The notes under the pieces were generated by a model that was not told where the DNA came from, did not search any database, and saw only the letters and a program-made list of their open reading frames with translations. Position numbers and translations under genes: made by a program. From Hydractinia symbiolongicarpus (lineage: Eukaryota > Cnidaria > Hydrozoa > Anthoathecata > Hydractiniidae): a stretch of DNA of 64,000 nucleotides. Every line of letters starts with the position of its first letter. Position 1 is the stretch's first letter. This document shows, piece by piece, positions 1 to 13,300 of the stretch. The stretch spans positions 26,660,001-26,724,000 of the forward strand of contig NC_079884.1 in NCBI RefSeq assembly GCF_029227915.1. Reading direction: 5' to 3'.

Positions 1-2378
1 GCTGAATAAACACAGTAAAGAAAACAATGGGTTTTTTTCTAAACTAATAGTTTCATGCTCATTAAACAGATACCTAGCTAGCTATAATATTAAAAAACAA
101 TTCCAAAATTTCTTATTTTGTGTTTGCTAGAAACTTTGTTTAACTAACCAGGCCGGAGCTACCTACATTTTTTATAAACCAAATTAAAAATTGTCAAAAA
201 GCTGGCTGTATCTGTCTCGTTGTAGTTTTTGTTAGCTAGGGGTCACACTGGGTCACTCATATATATCGTAGCCTTATTCATACAGTAATCAGATATATAG
301 GTGGGAAAGTGCCCAGATGCTAAATGGGATCATAAAAATGGGATCATAAAAACTCATTTCTAATATCACTCAACTTAACAGTGGAGTTCAAACACCAACT
401 TAGCCTTAAAAATTGCTACGACTCAATTTTGCATAGGAATAATTTTAATCTGTAGCTAAAGTACAAAGTTTCGACTGTTGCAAAATATAAAATAAAATAA
501 CATACTGTGGTTAAAATAAACAAATTTAATGGAAAATAACTTTTTAAACAAATTTAGTGACTTTAACTGTTTTCGTCAAATATTTTCGGTTGCCAAATTT
601 TTCTTATGTCAATGTACCAAAATTACTATAGCTATCACAAAATTGTAAAAGTAGACCTTGCCTAAATTTATTCTTGCATTTTACCAAAATTAAGAACACA
701 GTAATACAGTGCAACATGCTATTATATATATCCCTTCCTAGCTAGTTATGTAATATTTATATACAATAATTTCTAACGAAAAGTCAAAGCCAGTCATTAT
801 ATCATTGAAGTGTGTATTTTATTTTTAGTCGATTTCATCTGTGCTCTTTTTTATATTAACTAGTTAGCTATAATTTGCAAATAAATCCTTTATTAAATGC
901 TCTTCCACGTTAATCCATGTCAAACTTGCAGATCCATATATAGCTAGCTAGCTAGCTATAACTTACTGTAAAAAACTAACTTTTTATAGCTAGCTGTAAT
1001 TTTTATTTCTTCTTGGCAAAGTGCACTGATAATGATAGAATAGTGTTTCTTTTTAACCATTACTTTATTCCTCACAACACAAAATGTATGGTCTATGTAG
1101 CTTGCAACTTCAGGAAGCTAATCCCTAAAACCAACATCAACAATATGTCTTCTCTTGCCTCTCTATAAAAGTCAATAATTTAAGTTTTCTTCGATTCCAA
1201 CATCTTACCCATGTCAATATACCACAAAGAGGGTTAGCAACAACATTTAAACGTGTTAATAAAAAAGCAAAACGTCAGTTAAAGTAAAAAATTAGTTGAA
1301 GAAACATCAGGCAGGATTTTGCATTTCTGCCTCTTTTCGCAGCACTAACCAGAAATAGTTGTGAAAAACTGACCATGAAAATTATTTGGGCTATCAAGAC
1401 AAATGAAAACAAGCCAAAAATTTGTCCCTACAAAGCGCTTCGCTAGCGCCCAGACCTGCGCGGTATGAAAGTCCGTAATGATCAGTTGTGCTATCGCCAG
1501 GGTATTTTTCCACAAAAAGTCATGAAGTTGAAAGAAATTTCTTGGGTGAAGTGGTGCATAACTTTTACCTTTTTTTTCATTTCATTTTACTGTCTTAACA
1601 AGTAAATATAAGATGCTTTGTTACTTCTTTACTGGTATAAGTCAGGGAAAATTATTTGAGCTGAAAAAACGTAGGAAAGATAAGTGGGAAATTTTGCACC
1701 TTGTGTTTGCAAGTTGAGGCGAAATAATTTAAGTAAGAACAAATACCTTAAAATGGTATTAAGTAAGAACGAATACCTTAAAAATGTATTAATTGGATTT
1801 CAACAAGACAGGCAACACGAAACATCCGTTAAAAAAAGAAACTACTTGTAAACAACAACCCAGCCATGAGTAAGTAAATGAAAGTAGAAATAGAAGTTTT
1901 ACAAACAATAATAGTTCTCGAGACATTTCTTGTTCTAAAAGCTAAGGTGATCAAACAAACTTTGATTTTAATTGGCCCACTAGCTCAACTTGCAAGCAAA
2001 CACATAAATTTGATCCTTTCAAGTAGGTAGTCAACAAACAACAAGTAAACAACAGGTGAGTCTTTAAAATACGAAAATTAAGCAACATTAAATTTTACCG
2101 AGAATCTCTCGTTGTTGAACGCGATTCCTGGCCACCTGCCGCTTCCATGATCGAGTTTGGCACTACTAAAATGGTTTATATGGGCATACATTTCGATATC
2201 ATAAAATCGTTCGCGGTGACCCAATTATTTGTTGTCGAGAAAATCCAACATATAATCCAACAGGGTCTGTTTGTTCTCACATAGGAATATAGAAATAGAA
2301 ATTTTCATCCTAGTTCTCACGTATTATACGATGCCATCGTTAAATAAAGTTATTCACATTTTCTATGCATTTTTTCAG
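1..2378. other. AT-rich non-coding DNA
   Basis: I see no convincing coding exon, tRNA or rRNA here. The stretch is AT-rich and contains runs of TAGC words, for example four consecutive copies near 941-957. A more GC-rich patch lies near 1433-1500 without a recognisable fold. It could be intron of the plus-strand gene whose last exon may start at 2379. Confidence 0.5.
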
Positions 2379-2610
2379 GTTACGCAAATCTACTTATGCA
2401 AGACTTCAAACTTTTTCCACGGATAGTAACGACCCTTCTTCGTTAAGTGTTTTGTTGACAAGAATGTTACGCCGTGATCCGATTTACCCGATTTTGACGA
2501 AGGATCACCTTCAAGCTATTGATAGACGGTTACACAAAACGTTAGATGTTTTGAAAACTTGCTTTCAAAAGAAAGAAATCAATCATGTTTTATATGATGA
2601 AAATTTTTAA
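2379..2610 (+). CDS. Candidate 3'-terminal exon, unknown protein
   Basis: An open frame begins right after a good splice acceptor (T-run then CAG, ending at 2378) and runs 76 codons to a TAA. The peptide is of mixed, coding-like composition: basic and hydrophobic, with a segment reading LLTRMLRRDPIYPIL and a helical-looking C-terminus ending LYDENF. I do not recognise the family. Upstream exons would lie further left, in this window or beyond it, and I could not find them. The stop codon is only 37 bases from the stop of the opposing candidate exon at 2648-2881, so the two would be tail-to-tail genes with overlapping 3' UTRs. It may be a real last exon or a relic of a repeat. Confidence 0.4.
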
Positions 2611-2647
2611 ATTTTTTTAAAAGTGAGTTTATTTATTAAATATATGT

Positions 2648-2881
2648 TTATACCCAGTACTTCAGCAAATCGTATGGGATGCCTTCTTCTTGTGTATACA
2701 ATGCCATTTGTCCATTGTAATGACTGATACGATTGAACGGTAACGCAGATTTTCCAGTGGCCCTTAAATAACTTTGAAAATCTTGCCGCATCTTGCTTAG
2801 GTATTGTGCACTTTTACTTGCTAAGGGTTCAATTACACGACAAAACACATACGCTAATTCGAATGCCTTTAATTCGAGTAT
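2648..2881 (-). CDS. Candidate 3'-terminal exon, unknown protein
   Basis: On the minus strand an acceptor (GCAG, bases 2882-2885) is followed by 77 open codons that start ILELKAFELAYVF and end GIPYDLLKYWV before TAA. The composition is balanced rather than low-complexity, and the frame is closed just upstream of the acceptor, as expected for an exon. I do not recognise the protein. Any upstream exons should lie between here and the end of the TOP3B coding region at 3931. A short open stretch with a GT donor around 3005-3095 minus is possible, but its phase does not join cleanly. Treat this as an unconfirmed gene fragment. Confidence 0.35.
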   Translation of the reverse strand: MLELKAFELAYVFCRVIEPLASKSAQYLSKMRQDFQSYLRATGKSALPFNRISHYNGQMALYTQEEGIPYDLLKYWV

Positions 2882-3930
2882 CTGCTATTTCGAACAAATT
2901 TCTTGATACTTGCTTTATTTATAAAACTCTTTTTTTTACTTTTTTACTTTTACCTTGTTTATATGAAGACAGCGAATTTTCTATTTATATATTACCTTTG
3001 CTAAAAGTCATACCTGGTCGTGTATTTAAATTTGTTGGGATTGCCTTGCTTACAACCTCATTCCTAGAGTATGTTGCCTTTACAAATTCTTGTCACCAGA
3101 GCTGTTTGGGATAAAAGTCGAAATTACTTTCGAGATAAACATGGAGACAAAATTGGTCCAATCATTAGGTTGATTTAAAGTTTGAAAGTAGTCCTAAATA
3201 TTCAGTGATTGTGCAACTAGGGAAAAGCTCGATAATATGCTTACCATATGATGTCATTTTTTTAGTAAGCCTGAGCTGTATAAGCTTATAAAGGAAAGAA
3301 ATATATACCAAAGTTTTTAAATAAAGAAAATTAACTAGCCTTAGACAATATGCAAGGCAATTGTTTGCGAATTATCGCAAACTCACTTTTTTCGAATCCT
3401 GGTTTGTTGCAACAATACCTATTTTTAAAATGCGAACATAAGAAATAAAATCCGACGTGGTTATGGTTTATCAACAGAGATCCCAGTGGAAACAATTGTT
3501 CCAATAATTTTGTGGTAAATTAATAAACTTTGTTCCTTTTGACCTGAAATTTTTATTCTCCATTTTGAAAATATAAAAGAATAGACACTGTAATATGATG
3601 GGAAATCAAGCCTTATTTTTTTAACTGGATCAAGGTCTTTTCTTGTAATACATTTTACACTGTCATAAAACCTACTTTACTTACTGGCACATCAATTTAA
3701 AATGTAGCCCTGATTGAAAATATTTGTTGCTGTTGGATTTTTGTTGCTTAATATCGCCATTATAAATTCGAAAATACACCGGTAGACGAAAAATAGAATT
3801 TTTGTTTTACTGAAATCACAAAAAATCAGAATCACGGCGAAACGGATGTAAACGGAGAAGTGTAACAAAATAAAAATTAACACAAGGTATATATTTAAAA
3901 ATTTAGAAATAAATAAATCCAATTCATGAA
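2882..3930. other. Spacer downstream of TOP3B
   Basis: AT-rich sequence between the unknown minus-strand exon and the TOP3B stop codon. It should contain the TOP3B 3' UTR. I see no confident gene. Confidence 0.5.
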
Positions 3931-6900
3931 TTAGAAATTTAAAAAATCTGCTAAATTATGAGTAGTTTTGGGTCTGGAATAACTTTCATCATCATCTCGA
4001 CTCCCACCACGCCCCCTGCCCCGACGCCCTCTTCCACCACCACCTCTTCCGCCTCTTTCGCCACCACCTTTTTCGCCACTTCCACGTCCACCACCACGAC
4101 GGGTCGCGCCCCTACTGCCTGTTCCACCACGACCACCCCGGCTTGCACCACGACCGCGACCGCGTCCTCTATTACCAAATGGGCGATTGGTGTTATCACT
4201 CAAACTAATGTTTTTTACCATCGGAACAAACGCGCTATCACACATTGGACATCCTTTTATTTTCGTTCTACCATCAGGGAGAGGAGTCTTTTCCTGAAAT
4301 GTGAAATGTACTTATAGTAACTTTAAAAACGCAAGCTTATGTGAAAATTTAAAAAAAAACATGGGTTTGTTTAGTATACCTTTGGAAAAGTGACGTCTAT
4401 TAATGCACCTTGGCATTGATCACACTCCTCCGTGGAGATCAGTATCTTCAAAGCATTTTTACAGACAGTCCAGCACGAAGAGCATCTAGACATATAAAAA
4501 CAATTTTACCGCAATATTTGATGCATGCTTTGCAATATCATCTAAAAAATTTAAAAGAACGACAGCTTACTTATTGCATGACATGCGCCATTTTGGAGCT
4601 GTAAACGGTTCTAAAACGATCACCCCGCTCTCACAGAAAGGACAGTCAGCGACTGTTAGCTGTTTGGATGAATGCTTACATGTGGGATGAGTGCATTGAT
4701 TGCATCCACTCTTGTTGCTCATGTCTTTGAACGGTGGAGTAGTGTAACAGTTTGGACATAAAGGATAACTCTAAATAAAACGACAAGATGAAAGCGACGA
4801 ACATAGATACAAAAATATACGACTGAGAATCTTCCACAACTTCAAAATATTTTTTTAAGTATTATCACTTACGAATATCTTGAGAGTGCTTATACAACTC
4901 GAACGCAATCAACGTCTCTGACTTAAAAAATCTTTCCTTTTTTTCCCCCTGTATACTTATATAAGTTTCAGACAAATTTAATGCGTCACAAATGCATTTC
5001 GAGAAGAGTTTTGCGTGTATTGTTTTTTTTGCAAAATTGGCCAAACTTTGCGCAAATTAAAACGCACATAAATTAACGTGTTCAGCTATTTGCTGGGGTT
5101 ACACTGTTACCTTTGAATTTCCGTCTTTTGACCATAACAACAGTTCGAATTCATCCAGGGGACATTTCAACTCCTAAAAAAATTAATTAACTCATTTATT
5201 AAAGCAAGCAGGCAAGTAAGTAGGAAAGTTAGCCGATCAGCAAGAAAGCTAGCAAGCACGACTAACCTGAAACAACTTGACAAAACCATCTTGAGGTAAG
5301 TTATAAGTTTCTTCACACGTGCTACAATGAAGGCGATATGGTCTCGCGTCGATATACTTCATGTAGCGTCGACATTTTCCGCATCTTGTCATCGGTTTGC
5401 CAGTTTCAGACAACTTTGTGAAGGAACACTCAAACAACTGGTCCATGTTGTCGATGTGTTTCATAAAGTAATCAAACTTGCGTTCAAAGATATCGATGGA
5501 ATGTCTTAACACGGCTCTGTAGTCAGCTTTCCCATTTGCAATCAGATTCAACTGCTTTTCTACTGCAGCACGCATGGTAGGTAGGACAAGCTGCGGATCA
5601 ATCTGGTATATGATAAAAGAAATGAATTAAAGAATAGGAAGAAAAAGAGGATAGCTACATATTTAAAATTTCATAATTTTAGAATTTTGAAGAATTTAGG
5701 TCTCGGGATCATGTTTTACGAGAAAACGCTAAATAACGTATAACAACTAAAAACAACTTTTTAGCCAAATTTATCCATTAGCGTCAATTAGAACAATAAC
5801 GGTAGGCTATTTAGGAGATTTCAGGAGGTGTGGCCATTCTGACAAGAATTAAAACGTGACGAGGACAGGAATGTCACATGCATTCATTACCTTTTTGTAA
5901 CCATGAACTAACACAATACCAAGGGGAGTGGGTACTAATCTTCTTCCAGATTCTATCGTGACGTAATTTCTCTGACAAATATTGTTTATGTGTACCGGGA
6001 TACTAGCATCCGTGCCAATACCATGCTTCTCCATTAACGTAATCAGTTCGGCTTCAGTGAGGTAGTCTGGTGGCGATGTTTGTTTTTCAACCAATTTTGT
6101 CTACACACAACAAATATTATTCTTACAATAGTGACCATGAACTTAGTGTTTAACATTCAAGAAAGAGTGACCAGGAATTTAGTGTTTGAACATTCAAGAA
6201 AAAGTGACCATGAATTTAGTGTTTGAACATTCAAGAAAAAGTGACCATGCCCTTATTTTTTAAATATTTTTAAAATCATGCACTTAATGTTTGAACATTC
6301 AAGAAAAAGTGACCATTCATAAACAGTTTCCTAATTTACGTTGACAGTAGGTAACTGTGGACACAAATATCGATATTATAAGGCTTAGGCAAAATTAATG
6401 AAGCATAACTATGCAGGAGACAGTTTGCAAAGACGCTACCTTCGCGCAAATATAACTAGGTGAAAAGCGTGAAAAAATCCGTTAGCGCGTCCTCACAATG
6501 AAATGATCCACGTCGCAGTCAACAAGGTCGCGAAATTCGGGACAAATGGTCTTGCTGACGTCAGCAACAATTAGCATGTTTCAAGAGAATAGATTTAACC
6601 AAAAATGCTGTAAACTTTGTCCAGAAACAACCAATGTGATTACTTGTGGCAGCGACATTCGAAATTAGCCGTCTTGTTTTATTACATTTTCTCCATGATT
6701 GTTAAGATTAAAACTTGATTTGTTAAGATTTGTTAAGATTATGCTAAACGTTATCATATGATTAAACTTTCAAAAACGAGTGTCACAGTTTTAACCCTAT
6801 TCATGCCCTTCTGACCCTGAATCTTTCCTTAGCTAAATCTTATCATTTTGGAAACGAAAATTACAAGCAGTTGGAATACCACGCCCATTTTTACAAGCTC

Positions 6901-9900
6901 TATCTAATATTTCTAATTTTTTGATATATTAGTTATTTTTTTTATTAAAGTTATTCGAGGTTTGCACGCTAGTCTTAGACTTCTTTCTTTGAGTTTAAAG
7001 ACAGAGTGTCAAAACGTTTACAATTCAGTTTAGTTTATCATTATATGTATAGTTGCTGCAATGATGCATATTGTGGCAATATTGTAGACGTTTGTCCACA
7101 TTCACGTGATCATGGTGGATTGTTACGACCAAAAGTTCGTCGAAATTTAATATGGATTTGTCGTAAAAGAAATTGTAAATGTCTTTCAAACCAAATGCAC
7201 AAAATAAACATCAACATCTCATTAAAAATGCATATCCATTTTTTTCGGACTTTTGACCAATTAGCGGCTCAATAAGTTAATAGATTTTAAATGCCGACAG
7301 TAACTATTGAAGTCATGATCTTTGATTGGCATGTGACATACAACATTTGAACCATGTTTCTGACTTACAATCCATCCAGTCACAGTAACAAAAATCAAAC
7401 GCGGCTTACCTCTTGTATTTCACAAGTTTGATTTTCTGATAAGTGAGGCAAGCTTTCTCCTTGTGGTATTGCCTGCCATGGCATAACAGCAGTAAAACCT
7501 GGTTTTGTAACCGTCTTCCCTTCACAGGTAAATTTTTCTCCATTGATAAGAAAAGTTATTACTTTTTGTTTGTATACACAATCAGGACTAACCTAGGAAG
7601 AAATAAAACATGTAAACTCGCAACAATTAGAACTGAAACAATAAGACTCAATGGTTGTAAAAACAGCAAACAAGTAAAAAGACGAACATACAGTTCCAAT
7701 GAAATGTTGTACAATATATTCATACACACGCCACGCATCTCCACTAAGTTCAGAATAAGATGCCGCCTTCATTGGCGTGATTGGAGGATGGTCACCCGCG
7801 TCAGCGCCTTTACGTGGTTTGGTGTACCCTGTCTTCAGTAAATCCCGCACATGTTCGCCCCAACTGGAGCTAGATGACTGCTGTCGTAAAGGTGCTGTGA
7901 TGTCAAAATTCTCAGGATAGTGTGTCGTCTCTGTTCTTGGGTAGCTGATATAACCCTGTGAAAGGATAAATCAGATTTAAAAACAAAACAAAGCACTCCT
8001 ACAACACTCAAACAGATATGTTGAAAGCTAAAAGATTTCACTTTCCTTATAATTTACTCACCTGAATGTACAACTTTTCCGCAAAATGCATAGTTTGCTG
8101 TGGACCAATTCCGAGCGCAGACGAGGCGACACGAAGTAGTTCAACTGTATTTAATGCCTGAGGTCTTTGCTTCGTTTTTTCTTTCTCTTTAATTGACACA
8201 ACTTTTGCATTTTTTTCTGCTTTCACAAGACTTAAGAAGACATTGGCTATTTCTTTATCAAATACTCTCACACGGTCCCAATCAACTTGAAATCCTGGCT
8301 TAATCTAAACAAATAGAACAAGAATAGCTGAGAGAAACAACATGCCATGCAGAAGACAGCTTTAGTATGCATTGAGCGAAGATTTGGAAATGTTTGGCTT
8401 GTGTAGAATTAGGGTTGTGACTCCAATGGGTGCCTTTGTGAGTGCTACCTTGTCTCACTGAGCTTTAACAATTTAAGATTAAACAAAATTCTTTGAGGCG
8501 ATCGGTATAATCATGAAATCAGCATTTACATAGCGTGAAGCAGCTAATGTGAAAGATACTTACTGTAATCTGCAGTTTCCAATATGTTTCTGGTTTGAAA
8601 GTTTGAATTTGATCATGTCTGTCAACACAAAATCCGAGAGTTGGTGTTTGACATGGACCAAAAGAGATGAGTGAACTGTCAAGATTTCCATATTTCCCCT
8701 AAAAACACAAAATGTATATTATTGAGTTTTTTCAAGTATTTTTTGTTGAAATGACAAAATGAAAATTTTCCAGCAGAGTCTTGAAAACAAAAGCAACAAA
8801 TGAACAATTTAAGATGTTTTTAATGCGTTGGCCACTCAATTGGTTAGTAGTTCAAATAAAACCCAGAGTCTGACGCAATTTAAAAAAATAGAGACCAGTG
8901 TTTCTACAAGATCTCCTCTATGTCATCTACTGATTTTCTCTGCGCTTTGCCATCTATAAAGATACTAATGTTTTTATGGGTCAAGTTTATCTGTTCTCAC
9001 AGCGACATCATGCTGTGAGTAAAGAAAATTGACGCCAAGAAAAACATAGCGGAAACGGCTCTGCGACAAAACATTTCTGACAGACACAAAAAAATTTAGC
9101 AAGAACGGCGATCTAAAGAATTTATAAGAAAAGTCTTCCGTAAGAAAAGTCTTCCATGAGTTTTTTCAGTGTTTTCATTTTTTCTGAGTTCCCCAGATGT
9201 CTTCTGCAAAACAAAGCAATACTGTTCAGGTTATTCAAGTCCTACCGCAGAATTTAAAAATTGAATATCGTTTATAACAAAAAAAGCAAAACAAATGTTA
9301 ACAAATTTGTGCAGGGTGAACCTTTTCAAACATCAATCATCGTGACTTGTATTGTGGACATGTCATCAATGTGTCATCAAACTATATTAAAAGGCATACA
9401 CCTTACCTGAAAAAATCGTGTTTGAAATCTTGTAAAAGCGCAACCAATACGAAGATCAAGTTCTTGTCTAGCATCAACTGATAATGCTTCGTTTTTGTTT
9501 GGTTCACCAAGATTCTGCATAGCTTTCTTGATGTCTTTATCAGTAATCGCTGAGAAATGCGCTCTGTATACAGCCTGGATAATGTGGAAAACACATTATA
9601 AGTATGCCTGGAAAAAATGTGTAACTTAGCTGAGGTTTAGTGTATCTTTCCCTGAGAGAAGTTTGGGCCTTCTCAGTATTTAAATAGGAGAGACAGTCAG
9701 GAAGGAAATAATAAGAATTCAAAGATGCGCGACATCGTGACAAATCAAAAAGATTTGAACTCTATAGCACAGTATTATATCACTAATTAAGTATCGCAGC
9801 ATGAAGATTGTTAAACTTTACTAGCAGAGAAAGGAAGTAAATAATCTGGAATCGTCGATAAACTTTAAGAAAAAAACACGGTTAGCAACTGTTTTGATAT

Positions 9901-10337
9901 GTGCATTTGATGAGTACGTAGTACAAATTATTTAAATTTATGCCAAAAGCAAAATACTTATATACAAAAGGACGTTGACACTTTTGTACTGAAATTAAAA
10001 GCGTTGAATTTCCCATTACTAAATAATTCATTTTGCTTACTTTACCTGTTCGTTGTAAGCTTTTGATTTCATTACTGGCTTAACACAGTCAATAACCTAA
10101 AAACAAATTATTTGATATGCATGGACGTCATAAATTTAAAAAGAAAATGATGCACAACTAAAGTAAGTAAATACCTCGAAACATATGTTCTCCCCTTCTT
10201 TATCACAATCAAGCCACAGTACCAAGTAATCTATCCCTTTACCCTGTTAAAAAAATCAAAAAATATAGCAACAACAGCAACAATAACAACAACAACAACA
10301 ACAACAGCAACAACAACAAATGTATCAACAACACCCC

Positions 10338-10380
<43 letters not shown>

Positions 10381-13300
10381 GCAACAACAACAACAACAGC
10401 AACAACAACAATAACAACAACAACAACAACAAATGTATCAACAACAACAACAACAACAGCAACAACAACAACAACAACGACGAAAACGACCACGACGAAG
10501 ACTGCGACAACAACAAATAAACAATTACATTCAACAAAACTATTTGGTAGTTAGTACATCATAAGTAGAAACACGCATTCTTAACGCTTTATTTAATTCC
10601 ATCATTTATGTATATATTCAACTCATGGTCATTTTAACCTAGAAGCGACTTTAAAATTGATTAAATGAACAAAATGTCAAGCTATGGGTAACTTGAACTG
10701 TGAGGTTAAAATAGTACGTAATGTGAAAGTATAGACTTTCCCTATGTTGTCTAAAGACAGTCTTAAGAGACTACAGAATAACTCGAGGTAACAAATGTTG
10801 CAGTTCTGGAAGGTTTTAGCTATCGTAAAAATTTTTAATATTTATCAAGGAACAGAACATAGTCCCATGCAAAATTTATGTTATACCATGTTCCTTTTAT
10901 ATTAAAAAACAGTTTTGTTATTATTATCAAATGATGTATAACAGCCCTTTAAAAACGGTTTAATTAAAAAACAAATGTCATCATTCCTGTCATCATAAAA
11001 TTCGCGAATTTTCATTCTCGCAAAGATACACCCAAACAAAAAACTAAAATGAAATCATATTGCAATCGGTCAATGAAATAACAAAAAAGGTGGGCAGAAT
11101 ATTGAAAGGACACATTTAACAAGAAATACGACGTGAATCGCAATGATAATAAATACTACTTAATAAAAAGTCGAGTTTAATTAAAAGAATTTAGTAAATT
11201 TTTCAAGGGAATTTTGTTGTTAAAATTTAGTATATACATACCTTGTATAATTTGATGTTATTAGGATACTGTATCAATATACACAATTTTTTTGACAAAA
11301 ACTATCGATATTTGGCTTTACCTAGTCGTGTTTTTTATTTCACATGTTTAGCATGAAATTCTTCCCATTTTCTTATAATTTAAGCCTTTTTTATACTTTG
11401 TAATATGTACATTACGAATATTTACAATGTAATGTCTAAATATACACTCTTTCAGCCGGCCAGTCTGACATTTTTCTCTTTGACTTCTTCCATTGCTGAA
11501 TCACTGATCATAGAAGAGAAAAGCACAAGAGTCGGATAGCTACACACTGTAAAATACCTTTTACAGCCTTTCCAAAAATAGTACTAATTAATTCTGTTAA
11601 AAAATTAGCCTTAAAAAATGTTCCCCATGTTTTTTGTGTTTTTAAGGAAAAAAAAGAATATCAGTATAATTTTCACTTTTTCCATGCTCCATGTTTTTGT
11701 TTTGTTTTTCAACCAACCTAATTGGGATTTTCAAGTCAGTCAGCGATATATGAAATATGGCGAAATTTATTTCTCGGTTGTCTAAAATTTGCTTACCTAG
11801 TTACCCACAAAAGTAATGACGTCAGATATTTCTAGCCGTTTCAAAGACATTAGGAAGAATAGGCAAATCCACTTTCCCAGTGGATCAGAAAGTGGAAAAA
11901 TTTTTGTGCCATGTTGTTTTGTGATATGTGAGAATGTTTTTATTACATAAAAACATATATGTATTTTTTTTTGTTAGTTCTCCTTTGAAAAGCTTTTCAA
12001 AATTTACTGAATATTTCTGGTTACAAAATGATTTGTTTTAAGTTTCAAATTATTAGCCACCTTCGAAAATCATGCGATTACATGTGATACCCAAAGCGTA
12101 GGCCTTTTAGCTTTTTTGAAAAAGACGTCGAAATGGAAGAATGCGTTGCAATGCTCTCGACGTTTTCGAAATTAAGCTTGAATATGTTTTTGATGTTTTT
12201 AAACTTTAATATCTTTTGTTATAGCTAACTTGGTTGATGTGTGAAAGTAACAATTTCACATTAATAATTAAGATCTTCTATAATTAATGATCTAAGGATT
12301 GTTTTGCTTACTTGATTGTGTTATCTTTTTGTTTATATTTTCATGAAAAGCCAAGCTTCACTTATTTTTTTTTTAATGTTTAAAGCCTTGAGTTCTTATA
12401 TACTTTGTTCTTATAAAAGAACTGCGTACACGATTCCCAAATGGTACAATATGCATCATTAATAATGATCTAACGTAAGCAACCTCAAGTCGGCTTTTCC
12501 ACTAGGCCAAATAAAAATGCGCGGAGCAGTGGAGCTATTTTTTCAAACAATGTCCCCCTCGTTTTTTTATCGAACTGGATTGTTGACAGTCAATAAGAGA
12601 GAGAGTACAATGGCAGAGGGAGTGTGACAGTTACATAATCAAAACAATGAATTTTAAATTTTATTGCATACAACAAATGTTGAAAAATGCTTTTTGATGT
12701 AGATAAGCTATAGCTGCAACCCTGAAAAAATTTTTTGAAATCTCTCTACTGTTTCCTCCCCATTCCCCAAAGTCAATCTCTACTCCAGGTTTCTGTTAGC
12801 ATAAGCCAAACATATTCAAATGAAATTCACAATATTTTTTCCCGCAATTATAGCTTAGCTGGCTACTCGCTGTCTTGCCTGATAGTAATGCCGGTTGGCT
12901 ATCTAGAAAGCTTTATCTTTTTGAAATGATCAGAGAAATATGAAGTTTCAATAAGCGTTAGTAAACTGTATATAAAGTTTCAACTCTAAATTTACTAGGA
13001 AACAATAAAAATATGTATTGACATCATTACAAAAACGTAGCTAGCTTTTAGGTTTAGCTAGCCAACATATACCAAAAGATACTACCACTAACAATACCCT
13101 ACTTAAAAATAGGTAAATTGTTTTGTGAAACTGCTAGGTAAAAGCTGTAATAGCCAACATTTTGTTCATACATTCCTTAAACTGGCATGTAAACAAGTAG
13201 CATCCCGAAATTTGCTCATAATTAATCCCTTCTTGTGTTATTCTGCATTTTTCCATGCATATTTCGCGGAACCAAGTGGATTTGGAAATATGTTTATTGT

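Noticed and set aside
3380-3410. TTCGAATCC strings resembling a tRNA T-loop (also near 16070)
   Set aside because: No acceptor stem, D-arm or anticodon stem could be folded around them.
3951-4317. Open frames in other frames over the TOP3B RGG exon, including a Thr/Ser-rich plus-strand one
   Set aside because: Low-complexity shadows of the RGG-coding repeat; the minus-strand frame with the TOP3B continuation is the real one.
10239-10537. Poly-Asn, poly-Val and poly-Leu open frames
   Set aside because: They are produced by the CAA microsatellite in three frames and both strands.
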